From NCBI RefSeq assembly GCF_027533505.1, contig NZ_JAPZUB010000035.1:1-64000 (forward strand): a stretch of 64,000 bases of DNA, in the 5' to 3' direction. This DNA comes from Flavobacterium sp. (GTDB lineage Bacteria; Bacteroidota; Bacteroidia; Flavobacteriales; Flavobacteriaceae). The translations under genes were made by a program, and so were the position numbers. Below, piece after piece: positions 1 through 7,738 of the stretch (its first letter is position 1; each line of letters begins with the position of its first letter). Under the pieces are notes generated by a model, which searched no databases, was not told the origin of the DNA, and saw only the letters and a list, made by a program, of their open reading frames with translations.

Positions 1-62
1 TGAATCCCAGGAGCAAAAAGCATACAGCCGACACAAAGGCCGAACCAAAAGAGTGTGCGCAT
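1..62 (-). CDS. N-terminus of an unidentified exported or membrane protein (partial)
   Basis: An ATG at 62-60 on the minus strand opens a frame that stays open to the window edge and reads MRTLFWFGLCVGCMLFAPGI. One basic residue followed by a hydrophobic, Gly/Cys-containing stretch looks like a signal peptide or first membrane segment; the CVGC could be a lipobox, though an imperfect one. About 20 codons are visible, so no family can be named. A long non-coding region with phased direct repeats lies upstream and may carry its control sequences. Confidence 0.45.
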   Translation of the reverse strand, partial: MRTLFWFGLCVGCMLFAPGI

Positions 63-319
63 AACTATAGAACTAAAGGGTTAATCCAAAATCGTAGGCT
101 TGAAGGAAATCCTTTACATCTACACACGCGCTTTTCCTTGACCTAAAAGTACTACTTCAACATTCCCCGTAGGTATACAAAAAGTGTACATTTTGTTAAG
201 TTTTCACAAGTCTACAACAAATCATCCCAAGGCATGTACCAAATAAACTACCGATATGTTATTTCGAATTGCTTTTTCAAAACTAAAACAGGGAAATCAT
301 TTCACAAAATTTTTAGAAA

Positions 320-376
320 AGGAAAAATCCTATTTTGACTAAGGAAAAATACCTACGTTCTTCAGGAAAAATACCT
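320..376. repeat. three iterons of AGGAAAAAT(A)CCT at 22-bp spacing
   Basis: Copies of AGGAAAAATCCT, AGGAAAAATACCT and AGGAAAAATACCT start at 320, 342 and 364, exactly 22 bp apart, i.e. on one face of the helix two turns apart. Each has an AGG...CCT dyad, so the other strand reads AGGTATTTTTCCT. The arrangement suits a protein binding direct repeats, as response regulators do. The nearest gene starts are the leftward partial gene 260 bp away and the rightward gene at 1176; which is regulated is unknown. Confidence 0.5.
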
Positions 377-1025
377 TGGTTTTTGTTTGGTGGTGTGACG
401 TTTATTTTGTAAAGAAAAAAAATAATATAACCACACCGCTCCTAAATAGCAAAGGCTAGGCAAAAGCATGGATAAAGTATGAAGAAAGTATGAATGTTAA
501 AAGGTAGAAAAATGGACTGTTTAGTGGCTATAAATGAAACTATAAAATAATGATGGTAATTTGATATAGATAACTTGCCTAAACATGTCCAATCACTTTG
601 ATGCCTATCAAACTCAGAAGGATTGGGAATTAGTCTATAATACAAGGTATACAGTAACTTTTCAAAATCGACAATCGTTCATCAAAAACAACCAACCGAT
701 TTAGATTGGTTATGAATTGCAATCCTCGTGGAAAAGGGGTTTTTAATCGGGGGTTTGGGGTGTGTACTCAGTAGCGCTTGGTGTAGAATTTCTTTTTATG
801 TACATTCGTACTGTGTTATTCATCTAATTATTCGCCTTTAGAAAAAACGATACAAAACAAACATGAAAATAAGGTATTGTATTGTTCTGACTACTGATTC
901 AACGATGGTTTAGTCGCAACTGCGCGTACATTTTGTCCCCTTCGCTGAGGAAAGCGGGGGCGGCTGGACCCGAATCGGTTTACTATTGTTCCTTATCCAA
1001 CCTTTATAAATTGCAGTGTAATGTG

Positions 1026-1055
1026 AACCCCGATCCTTTCGGGGTTTATTATTTT
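1026..1055 (+). terminator. rho-independent terminator in the intergenic region
   Basis: AACCCCGA and TTCGGGGTT form a GC-rich stem with a short loop, followed by TTATTATTTT. No protein gene ends immediately upstream on this strand, so the terminated transcript would be a small RNA or the short frame at 863-913. Confidence 0.55.
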
Positions 1056-1130
1056 AGCGCCAAATGAAGTATTTGCTCGATTAATTCCTTCGTTTTTAAC
1101 GAAATAAATGTATAATTGAAAAATAAATGC

Positions 1131-1138
1131 TACTTTTG
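1131..1138 (+). promoter_or_regulatory. -7 box TACTTTTG of the T9SS gene at 1176
   Basis: A perfect Bacteroidota -7 match (TAnnTTTG) 37 bp before the ATG at 1176. No TTTG lies at the usual distance upstream; the closest TTG ends at 1118. A start point near 1145 would give a leader of about 30 nt. Confidence 0.4.
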
Positions 1139-1175
1139 AAATACGACGAAACAAGAATAACACCCTTTAGTACGG

Positions 1176-3389
1176 ATGAAAAGAGCATACCTTGCTTTTC
1201 TAACACTGCTTCCTGTTGTGGTCTGGGCTCAGACCCTAGTTATTCCTGACGTCAATTTTAAATCTAAATTACTCCAAGCTTCTCCACAAAACAGTATTGC
1301 AAAAAATCAAAACGGGGTGGCTATAACTATCGACACCAACCATAACGGTGCGATTGAAGTTAGTGAAGCCGCAGCAGTATATCAGTTGGATATCAATAAT
1401 ACCAACAGTCCTTTTTCATCCAAAATTATGTCGCTTGAGGGATTGGATTCCTTTAGTCAACTCCGGGTTTTATTCTGCCAAGACAATGCCATTACCGTTA
1501 TACCGGAAGCGTCGATGGCCTTACTCACCCAATTGGGATGCCGCAACAATCCCTTAGAAAATTTATCGTTAGCCACGGCGTTACAATTACAATGGTTGGA
1601 TTGTCGCAATACCCAATTGCAGTCGTTGTCGTTGCCCTCCAATGCACCGCTTGTATTTATAGACGCTTCCTTCAATCAACTGACGGAAGTTTCTGGCTAT
1701 GGGTTGGCAGCTCTCTCCTGGGTGAATTTACGGAACAACCCCTTAACTTCGCTGTCCTTAAATGGAGCTTCTGCACTTTCGCAATTGACGCTTTCGCATA
1801 CTTTTTTAACGAATTTGGACGTGTCGACGTATCGCAATTTGGTGTTTTTGGATGTGAGTCACAATCTATTACTTATCCAAGTTAATTTAAAAAACGGCAG
1901 TTTCGAAAGTGGTTTGCAATTGAACAACACCCCACAGTTGCACTACATATGTACTGACGAATCTACGTTGGAACGCGCATCGGCACTGTATCAAGTAGCC
2001 CTCAACTCGGGCAGCACAAGCTGTGAAGTAAACAGTTATTGTACATTTATTCCCGGTGGAATGTCGTATGCCTTAAAAGGCACGTTGCGATTGGATACGC
2101 AAAATGACGGATGTCAACCTACGGATGCATCCTTTACCTCTTACAAAATAGCCCTCACCGGGTCGGGGAACACGCAATGGGTACAGCCTTCAGTTTCGGG
2201 AGGCTACAACATAGGCTTGGTTGCGGGGAGTTATTCGTATGCCCCTGTGTTGGAAAATCCCCATTATTTTTCGGTGAATCCAACGAATGTACAAGTTCAT
2301 TTTCCGACGAACGTTTCCCCATTCACGACTGATTTTTGTGTGACGCCCAATGGCAATCATGCCGATATGGAAGTGTTTATCACCCCATTGGATGAGGCTT
2401 TTGCCGGATATTCGAGTCGGTATAAGATTACCTGTAAAAACAAAGGAACGACCGCTATTTCGGGTAGTGTAGTTTGGAATTACGACACCAATATTAGTCA
2501 CGTGATTTCAAGTTTTCCTGAAGCCAACACCGAAGTTAGTGGCCAACTTCTATGGTCCTTTGATGCCATTGCACCGGGAATAAGTTCAAGTTACACTGTT
2601 ACGCTTGCCCTGAATTCTCCCTTGGATAATCCGCCGCTAGTTTCGGGCGATGTGTTGGCGTTTACAGCACAAGTAAGTGGCTTTACCGATGCAGCGCCCT
2701 TGGACAATACGTTTACCTTGAAGCAGACTGTGGTCAATTCGATGGACCCCAATAATAAAATTTGTTTAGAGGGAACGAGCATCACACCCGATAAAGTGGG
2801 CGATTACATTCATTATTTGATTCGGTTTGAAAACTTAGGAACGGCAAATGCCCGGCATGTCGTCATTCATGATGCGATTGATGCTTCCAAATTGAACCTC
2901 AGTAGTATTGTTGCGCTTGATGCAAGCCATCCATATGAAATGCGCGTGTATCCCAATCAAACGGTTGATTTTATATTTGAAAACATCAATTTACCTTTTG
3001 ACGATGCCTCGAATGATGGTTATATATTATTTAAAATCAAAACCCAACCGACCCTAACTTTGGGAGATGTATTCAGTAATACCGCAGCGATTTATTTTGA
3101 TTACAATGCGCCAATCATTACAAATACGTTCATAACTACAGTACAAGCACTGAGTCTTCCAACTGCAAACGCTTTGCCTTCGCTATACCCGAATCCAACG
3201 AAAGGGGTATTGTTTTTGAATGATGATCAGTTTACCACCGCTACGGTTTTTGATTTTGCGGGACGTCAATTGGCGGTGCTTCCGGTGGTGAATCGTCAAA
3301 TTGATACTACAGCTCTTGCCAATGGAACGTATTTGTTACGTTTGGAGGGTGAAACTACCGCTACGGTTCGTTTTTGCAAGAGCTACTAA
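1176..3389 (+). CDS. T9SS-exported leucine-rich-repeat protein with DUF7619-like domain and type A sorting domain
   Basis: A 737-residue secreted protein. The signal peptide ends at about residue 19 (VVVWAQ). An acidic EF-hand-like stretch (DTNHNGAIEVSEA) lies near residue 55. Irregular leucine-rich repeats of the form L..LDCRNTQLQSLSLP run from about 85 to 270. A middle region contains an NDGCQP motif, then a domain with DPNNK and HYLIRFENLGTANA (about 525-660), which I match to DUF7619. The last 70 residues begin LYPNPTKGVLFL and are a T9SS type A sorting signal, so export across the outer membrane and surface attachment or release are expected. Its stop codon abuts that of the convergent GNAT gene with no spacer. 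Ligand unknown. Confidence 0.85.
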   Translation: MKRAYLAFLTLLPVVVWAQTLVIPDVNFKSKLLQASPQNSIAKNQNGVAITIDTNHNGAIEVSEAAAVYQLDINNTNSPFSSKIMSLEGLDSFSQLRVLFCQDNAITVIPEASMALLTQLGCRNNPLENLSLATALQLQWLDCRNTQLQSLSLPSNAPLVFIDASFNQLTEVSGYGLAALSWVNLRNNPLTSLSLNGASALSQLTLSHTFLTNLDVSTYRNLVFLDVSHNLLLIQVNLKNGSFESGLQLNNTPQLHYICTDESTLERASALYQVALNSGSTSCEVNSYCTFIPGGMSYALKGTLRLDTQNDGCQPTDASFTSYKIALTGSGNTQWVQPSVSGGYNIGLVAGSYSYAPVLENPHYFSVNPTNVQVHFPTNVSPFTTDFCVTPNGNHADMEVFITPLDEAFAGYSSRYKITCKNKGTTAISGSVVWNYDTNISHVISSFPEANTEVSGQLLWSFDAIAPGISSSYTVTLALNSPLDNPPLVSGDVLAFTAQVSGFTDAAPLDNTFTLKQTVVNSMDPNNKICLEGTSITPDKVGDYIHYLIRFENLGTANARHVVIHDAIDASKLNLSSIVALDASHPYEMRVYPNQTVDFIFENINLPFDDASNDGYILFKIKTQPTLTLGDVFSNTAAIYFDYNAPIITNTFITTVQALSLPTANALPSLYPNPTKGVLFLNDDQFTTATVFDFAGRQLAVLPVVNRQIDTTALANGTYLLRLEGETTATVRFCKSY

Positions 3390-3878
3390 TTACAAAAGCT
3401 GTTTTTCCATTACAAAATCTTCCATGAAATAGCCTTCGCCAATGGAAATATCAATGGTTTCAACGGTTTGAAATCCTTTTTTTTGGTAAAAAAATTGCGC
3501 GTTGTTAAATCGGTTCACATTGAGTCGGAGCGTATGTTGCCCAGATTGGATTGCGCGTTGTTCGATGGCTTCCAACAAGGTACTCCCCCAGCCCTTATGT
3601 TGTTGAGCGGTACGAACATACAACTTATGCAATTGGGTAACTCCGGGAGTATAATCCAGTTGATAGGCTGCAAACCCTTGGGCTACATGATCTTCCTCTA
3701 ACAGTAGAAACTGTTGTCCACCAACCATTTGCTGTTGCAACGCTTCAAGGGCATAAAATTTATCCAACATATAGGCGAGCTGCGCTGGTGATAAAATGGA
3801 GGCATAGGCTTCCGGCCAGATTTCGTGTGCTAACGCCTGAATAACTATACAATCATTGGGTAATGGGGGTCGTACCAT
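3390..3878 (-). CDS. GNAT family N-acetyltransferase
   Basis: A 162-residue cytoplasmic acetyltransferase. Acetyl-CoA-binding motif A is visible as YVRTAQQHKGWGSTLL (about residues 87-102), with the Q-x-x-G-x-G pyrophosphate-binding pattern at 93-98, and a motif B-like FYQKKGF near 130. The acceptor substrate cannot be read from sequence; small single-domain GNATs act on amines, peptides or protein N-termini. Its ATG overlaps the folD stop (TAATG), so it is translationally coupled to folD, although a link to folate metabolism is not implied by the family. Confidence 0.88.
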   Translation of the reverse strand: MVRPPLPNDCIVIQALAHEIWPEAYASILSPAQLAYMLDKFYALEALQQQMVGGQQFLLLEEDHVAQGFAAYQLDYTPGVTQLHKLYVRTAQQHKGWGSTLLEAIEQRAIQSGQHTLRLNVNRFNNAQFFYQKKGFQTVETIDISIGEGYFMEDFVMEKQLL

Positions 3879-4765
3879 TAGGCTAACTTCATCCGTTTCT
3901 GTTCCCGTGCCAGCAAGGTGTTTTTTAACAACATGGCAATGGTCATGGGGCCCACCCCGCCAGGAACAGGCGTGATGTAGGAGGCTTTTTTGGAAACATT
4001 TTCAAAATCGACATCGCCTACAATGCGATAGCCTTTGGGTGAAGAGTCGTCGGGAATACGGGTGATTCCCACGTCAATCACTACGACATCGTCTTTAACC
4101 ATTTCGGCCTTGAGAAAATTAGGTACGCCCAATGCCGTGATGATAATATCGGCTTGCGTGGTAATTTGACTGATATTTTTGGTGTGGCTATGGGTCAAGG
4201 TAACGGTAGAATTGCCCGGAAAATGATTCCGTCCCATCAAGATACTCATAGGACGACCTACAATATGACTTCGTCCGATAACCACGGTATGTTTCCCTTT
4301 GGTTTGTACGTCGTAACGTTCTAACAATTCTAAAATTCCATAAGGTGTCGCCGGAATGAAAGTGGTCATATCTAGCGCCATTTTACCAAAGTTTTCAGGG
4401 TGGAATCCATCAACATCTTTACTGGGATCGATAGACATCAAAATATGTTGCGTGTCAATTTGTTTGGGCAATGGCAATTGAACAATAAACCCGTCGATTG
4501 CCTCATCTTCATTCAGTTGTTTGATTTTTTTCAGCAACTCAGTTTCCGACGTGGTGCTGGGCATACGGATGAGGGTAGATTCAAATCCAACGCGCTCACA
4601 AGCTTTAACTTTGCTATTGACATAGGTTAAACTAGCGCCATCATTACCAACGATAATCGCCGCCAAATGAGGTACTTTTTCGTGGTTGTCCCGCATCTTT
4701 TGTACTTCGGCGGTAATTTCATTTTTAATGTCTTCAGAAACTTTTTTTCCGTCTAAAATAATCAT
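3878..4765 (-). CDS. folD: bifunctional methylenetetrahydrofolate dehydrogenase / methenyltetrahydrofolate cyclohydrolase FolD
   Basis: Interconverts 5,10-methylene-, 5,10-methenyl- and 10-formyl-tetrahydrofolate in the cytoplasm, supplying one-carbon units for purines and formyl-Met-tRNA. At 295 residues it has the usual length. Visible landmarks are the catalytic Y-x3-K (YVNSK, residues 48-52), VQLPLPKQ (95-102), KDVDGFHPEN (116-125), the nucleotide-binding GRSHIVGRPM (164-173) and PGGVGPMT near the C-terminus. The gene is followed by the coupled GNAT gene and preceded by ffh on the same strand with an 86-bp gap that contains an inverted repeat. Confidence 0.97.
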   Translation of the reverse strand: MIILDGKKVSEDIKNEITAEVQKMRDNHEKVPHLAAIIVGNDGASLTYVNSKVKACERVGFESTLIRMPSTTSETELLKKIKQLNEDEAIDGFIVQLPLPKQIDTQHILMSIDPSKDVDGFHPENFGKMALDMTTFIPATPYGILELLERYDVQTKGKHTVVIGRSHIVGRPMSILMGRNHFPGNSTVTLTHSHTKNISQITTQADIIITALGVPNFLKAEMVKDDVVVIDVGITRIPDDSSPKGYRIVGDVDFENVSKKASYITPVPGGVGPMTIAMLLKNTLLAREQKRMKLA

Positions 4766-4808
4766 GGGTGTTGTGGTTTAGTAGTATTTCGTATTGGTTA
4801 TAAAGACA

Positions 4809-4843
4809 AAGGGTTTGGTTTCGTTTCCGAACTCCAAACCCTT
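4809..4843 (-). terminator. inverted repeat downstream of ffh, probable weak terminator
   Basis: AAGGGTTTGG at 4809-4818 pairs perfectly with CCAAACCCTT at 4834-4843 across a 15-nt loop. On the minus strand the stem is followed by TTGTCTTTAT, which is T-rich but broken. It may terminate ffh or allow partial read-through into folD. Confidence 0.5.
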
Positions 4844-4851
4844 GCTAAGTG

Positions 4852-6213
4852 TTATCGCATTCCGCCGCCGGGCATTCCGGGCATTCCTTTCATCCCTCCC
4901 ATCATGCGCATGAGATTTTTCCCTCCGGGACCTTGCATCATTTTCATCATTTTACTCATTTGTTCAAACTGTTTGAGCAATTGATTGACTTCTTCGACTT
5001 TTCGTCCCGATCCTTTAGCGATTCGTGTTTTGCGTTTCATATCGATGATGGCGGGCTTGCTGCGTTCTTTTGGGGTCATCGAATAAATTATAGCTTCGAT
5101 ATGTTTGAAGGCATCGTCTTCAATTTCAACATCTTTCATGGCTTTTCCAGCACCGGGAATCATTCCGACTAGATCTTTCATGCTTCCCATTTTTTTAATT
5201 TGTTGAATTTGAGCCAAGAAATCATCGAAACCAAATTCGTTTTTGGCTATTTTCTTCTGGAGTTTTCGAGCCTCTTCTTCGTTATATTGTTCTTGGGCGC
5301 GTTCTACCAAAGAAACCACGTCCCCCATTCCTAGAATACGATCAGCCATCCGCGAAGGATAGAACACATCGAGGGCTTCCATTTTTTCGCCCGTACCGAT
5401 AAACTTGATGGGTTTGTTGACCACCGATTTAATGGTTAACGCGGCACCCCCTCGGGTATCGCCATCGAGTTTGGTTAAGATTACACCGTCAAAATCTAAA
5501 CGATCATTGAAGGCCTTGGCGGTGTTTACCGCGTCTTGTCCCGTCATCGCATCGACTACAAAAAGGGTTTCTTGGGGTTTGATGGCTTGATGCACTTGCG
5601 CAATCTCATTCATCATTTGCTCATCAATGGCCAAACGACCGGCGGTATCGACAATTACGACATTGTAACCATTGGATTTGGCGTGTTGAATGGCTTTTTG
5701 AGCAATATCGACAGGGTTTTTATTCTCGGGTTCGGAGTATACTTCAACGCCAATTTGTTCCCCCACCACATGCAACTGGTTGATTGCCGCAGGACGGTAA
5801 ATATCACACGCCACCAATAACGGTTTCTTATTTTTTTTCGTTTTCAGATAATGGGCCAACTTCCCAGAGAACGTGGTTTTCCCCGACCCTTGTAAACCCG
5901 ACATTAAAATCACGGTAGGCGCACCCGACAAGTTAATCCCGGTAGCCTCACCGCCCATCAATTCGGTTAATTCATCTTTTACAATTTTGACCATTAACTG
6001 TCCCGGTTGCAGGGTCGTTAATACGTCTTGTCCCAATGCTTTTTCTTTGACTCGTGTGGTAAAGTCTTTGGCAATTTTAAAGTTCACGTCGGCATCAAGA
6101 AGTGCACGTCGAACTTCCTTGAGCGTTTCGGCTACGTTGATCTCGGTAATTTTACCGTGTCCTTTTAAAATATGAAAGGCTTTATCGAGTTTGTCGCTTA
6201 AATTTTGAAACAT
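4852..6213 (-). CDS. ffh: signal recognition particle GTPase Ffh (SRP54)
   Basis: Protein subunit of the signal recognition particle. It binds signal sequences of nascent membrane and exported proteins and docks with FtsY. The 453 residues show an N-terminal four-helix bundle, the G domain with GLQGSGKTT (106-114), DTAGRL (189-194) and TKLDGDTRGGA (near 247), and a C-terminal M domain ending in a Met/Gly-rich tail (about 415-453) that forms the flexible signal-binding groove. The promoter is unusually clear: TTG, 20 bp, TATCTTTG, with a leader of about 20 nt. The SRP RNA gene is not recognised in this window. Confidence 0.98.
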   Translation of the reverse strand: MFQNLSDKLDKAFHILKGHGKITEINVAETLKEVRRALLDADVNFKIAKDFTTRVKEKALGQDVLTTLQPGQLMVKIVKDELTELMGGEATGINLSGAPTVILMSGLQGSGKTTFSGKLAHYLKTKKNKKPLLVACDIYRPAAINQLHVVGEQIGVEVYSEPENKNPVDIAQKAIQHAKSNGYNVVIVDTAGRLAIDEQMMNEIAQVHQAIKPQETLFVVDAMTGQDAVNTAKAFNDRLDFDGVILTKLDGDTRGGAALTIKSVVNKPIKFIGTGEKMEALDVFYPSRMADRILGMGDVVSLVERAQEQYNEEEARKLQKKIAKNEFGFDDFLAQIQQIKKMGSMKDLVGMIPGAGKAMKDVEIEDDAFKHIEAIIYSMTPKERSKPAIIDMKRKTRIAKGSGRKVEEVNQLLKQFEQMSKMMKMMQGPGGKNLMRMMGGMKGMPGMPGGGMR

Positions 6214-6237
6214 AGTTTGCTGCTAAAAAAATGATGG

Positions 6238-6268
6238 CAAAGATACAAATTAACCCTATGCCATTCAA
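6238..6268 (-). promoter_or_regulatory. Bacteroidota-type promoter of ffh
   Basis: Read on the minus strand: TTG (6268-6266), a 20-bp spacer, then TATCTTTG (6245-6238), a perfect TAnnTTTG -7 box. Transcription would start near 6232, about 20 nt before the ffh ATG at 6213. Confidence 0.6.
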
Positions 6269-6281
6269 GCCGAAAACAAAC

Positions 6282-6312
6282 AAAAAACCACCCTCAAAGA
6301 AGAGAGTGGTTT
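6282..6312 (-). terminator. terminator of the exported-protein gene at 6345
   Basis: On the minus strand AAACCACTCTC pairs with GAGGGTGGTTT (one wobble pair) and is followed by a run of T. It lies 33 bp after the stop of the gene ending at 6345 and separates it from ffh. Confidence 0.7.
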
Positions 6313-6344
6313 CTAACAAAAACACACATTAGTAGGTAATCTAC

Positions 6345-6806
6345 TTAATTTTTTTCAAAGGTTAGATAATCGGTTCCGCCGTTACCACCGCTAACATCGA
6401 TGAGTTCAATTTTGGTGTCGGTTCGGGATTGAATATCCCAATCATCGGTGAGTTCCAAGAAATTGGCTGGCGTCGTGAACGCGATATTAAAATCCAAATC
6501 ATCCATACTGTCATCATTACTATTGGAATCGGTTACCGACCAAATCCCCGTGTGGGTTAGCGTTCCATTTGTCGCTGTCAACACATTGGAGGGACCAAAG
6601 GTAAAATTGTATCCTGTAAATTGATTGGTTTTGATGGTTCCCGAATCGTTGTACAAGGTAATGCGCCATGTGCCTGATGAAACGGTGTTGACTACCGTGG
6701 TTTGATTTACAGAGGATGAGGAATTATCATCATCGTTACTACACATGGAAGCTACGTTGACCAGAAAAACAAGGTACAACAGCAAAAGGATTTTTAGTTT
6801 TTTCAT
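6345..6806 (-). CDS. small exported protein with lipocalin-like domain
   Basis: 153 residues. A hydrophobic signal (MKKLKILLLLYLVFLV) is followed by ASMCSNDDDN. The cysteine and the acidic DDD after it fit a Bacteroidota surface lipoprotein, but methionine just before the cysteine is atypical for a lipobox, so simple secretion is possible. The remaining 110 residues (SGTWRITLYNDSG..., IWSV, DDWDIQ, DYLTFEKN) form a single beta-rich domain clearly related to the C-terminal part of the protein at 7739-8758, suggesting local duplication. I assign a lipocalin-like fold by pattern only. Ligand and role unknown. It lies 39 bp downstream of the lipoprotein gene at 6846. Confidence 0.8.
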   Translation of the reverse strand: MKKLKILLLLYLVFLVNVASMCSNDDDNSSSSVNQTTVVNTVSSGTWRITLYNDSGTIKTNQFTGYNFTFGPSNVLTATNGTLTHTGIWSVTDSNSNDDSMDDLDFNIAFTTPANFLELTDDWDIQSRTDTKIELIDVSGGNGGTDYLTFEKN

Positions 6807-6845
6807 ATTTATTTATAGTTAGGTTACTTGTGAGTAGACAACACG

Positions 6846-7547
6846 CTAGTCGTCTAATTCAATGGTATCTTTGATACGATCTTTGATTAAATTGGCCAAA
6901 CTTTGGTTGCCATCTTGATCGTTGGGATTAATTTCGATCACCCCATCACCATCGTTATCGGTCGCTACGCTAAAGTCGATACTATTGACTACCGCATTCA
7001 GGTCAAAATTGAGGTACAACGTAGAGGTAGTATTGTCGATGATCAAGTTTTGCGCAGTATCTTCATAGTCAATCTCAAAATCTTCTTCAATATTATGCCA
7101 GAAAATAAAAGGAGTACCGTTGATTGTTCCTTCGATTTGCACGGATTTATTATACATAGGACTGTTCACTTGCTTGTTGCGACTCATGGTGAATTCAACT
7201 TCCTCATAAACCCCTGCAGGCACATTAAAAGCGGCTATATCTATAGTATTGTTTAAAACATTTACTACAAAAGGACCTTTCAATTCGATTTCATCGTCAT
7301 CATCAAAAAAACCATCATCATCGTTGGAGGTGTTCTCTGCAAATTCAAATTCGATTTCCTTAAAATTAAAGGTAAAAGAAGTGAGGCTTACCACCGCATT
7401 TGGACTGGCTGCAGTTACCTTTCCTTGGTTGTAAATACTGCGTGCTTTGAGGACTAGATTATCACTTTTACCTTCATTGTCATTACTACATGAAGCGAGT
7501 AATACTAAAACTAAAATCGCGAAGAAAGCATAAAATCTTGTTTTCAT
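6846..7547 (-). CDS. lipoprotein resembling DUF4382 proteins
   Basis: 233 residues with a good lipobox (LVLLASC, Cys at about 20) followed by SNDNEG, the acidic tail used for surface export of Bacteroidota lipoproteins. The mature part has the DUF4382-like pattern VSLTSFTFNFKEIEFEF, then a DDDDE tract, and later GPFVVNVLNN and FNVPAGVYEEVEFTM, which suggest a beta-sandwich. An acidic DNDGDGVIEINPNDQDGNQ segment near residue 195 could bind calcium. Function unknown. It is flanked by two other exported proteins on the same strand, probably a co-regulated envelope set. Confidence 0.78.
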   Translation of the reverse strand: MKTRFYAFFAILVLVLLASCSNDNEGKSDNLVLKARSIYNQGKVTAASPNAVVSLTSFTFNFKEIEFEFAENTSNDDDGFFDDDDEIELKGPFVVNVLNNTIDIAAFNVPAGVYEEVEFTMSRNKQVNSPMYNKSVQIEGTINGTPFIFWHNIEEDFEIDYEDTAQNLIIDNTTSTLYLNFDLNAVVNSIDFSVATDNDGDGVIEINPNDQDGNQSLANLIKDRIKDTIELDD

Positions 7548-7688
7548 AAGAATGTTTTTTAAAGAGTTATTTGATTTATTACTAAAACAAATTACCTCCC
7601 GTTTACCCTACTAAAAAACATCTATTTTAACATTTGTTCATTCTAAAAAAAACAAGGCCAATACAAATCAGCTTCTTTAGGCGCTATT

Positions 7689-7717
7689 CAAAAAAAAGCC
7701 TGAACAAATTCAGGCTT
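7689..7717 (-). terminator. terminator of the lipoprotein gene at 7739
   Basis: AAGCCTGAA (7696-7704) and TTCAGGCTT (7709-7717) form a perfect 9-bp stem with a CAAA loop on the plus strand. On the minus strand it is followed by a run of eight T. It ends the gene whose stop is at 7739. Confidence 0.85.
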
Positions 7718-7738
7718 CACTTTTTATTTATAGATTCG

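Larger units (their letters stand above)
63..1175. other. 1.1 kb intergenic region without a convincing gene
   Basis: AT-rich stretch between the leftward partial gene and the rightward T9SS gene. Three features stand out: phased direct repeats at 320-376; a 16-codon frame at 863-913 (MKIRYCIVLTTDSTMV) followed at 937-960 by a hairpin (CCCC-TT-CGCT pairing with AGCGGGGG); and a rho-independent terminator at 1026-1055. The order short frame, hairpin, terminator resembles a small transcript of roughly 200 nt, but I recognise no RNA family. A 67-codon frame on the minus strand at 442-645 has no protein-like features and was not called. Confidence 0.5.

Noticed and set aside
442..645. 67-codon frame on the minus strand in the first intergenic region
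   Set aside because: Phe/Tyr-rich AT-driven composition, no ribosome site, no domain, no neighbouring operon.
937..1055. Idea that the hairpin-terminator region is SRP RNA, 6S RNA or tmRNA
   Set aside because: No SRP tetraloop signature (GGAA with flanking conserved loop), no long 6S bubble and no tRNA-like end, so no known family is supported.
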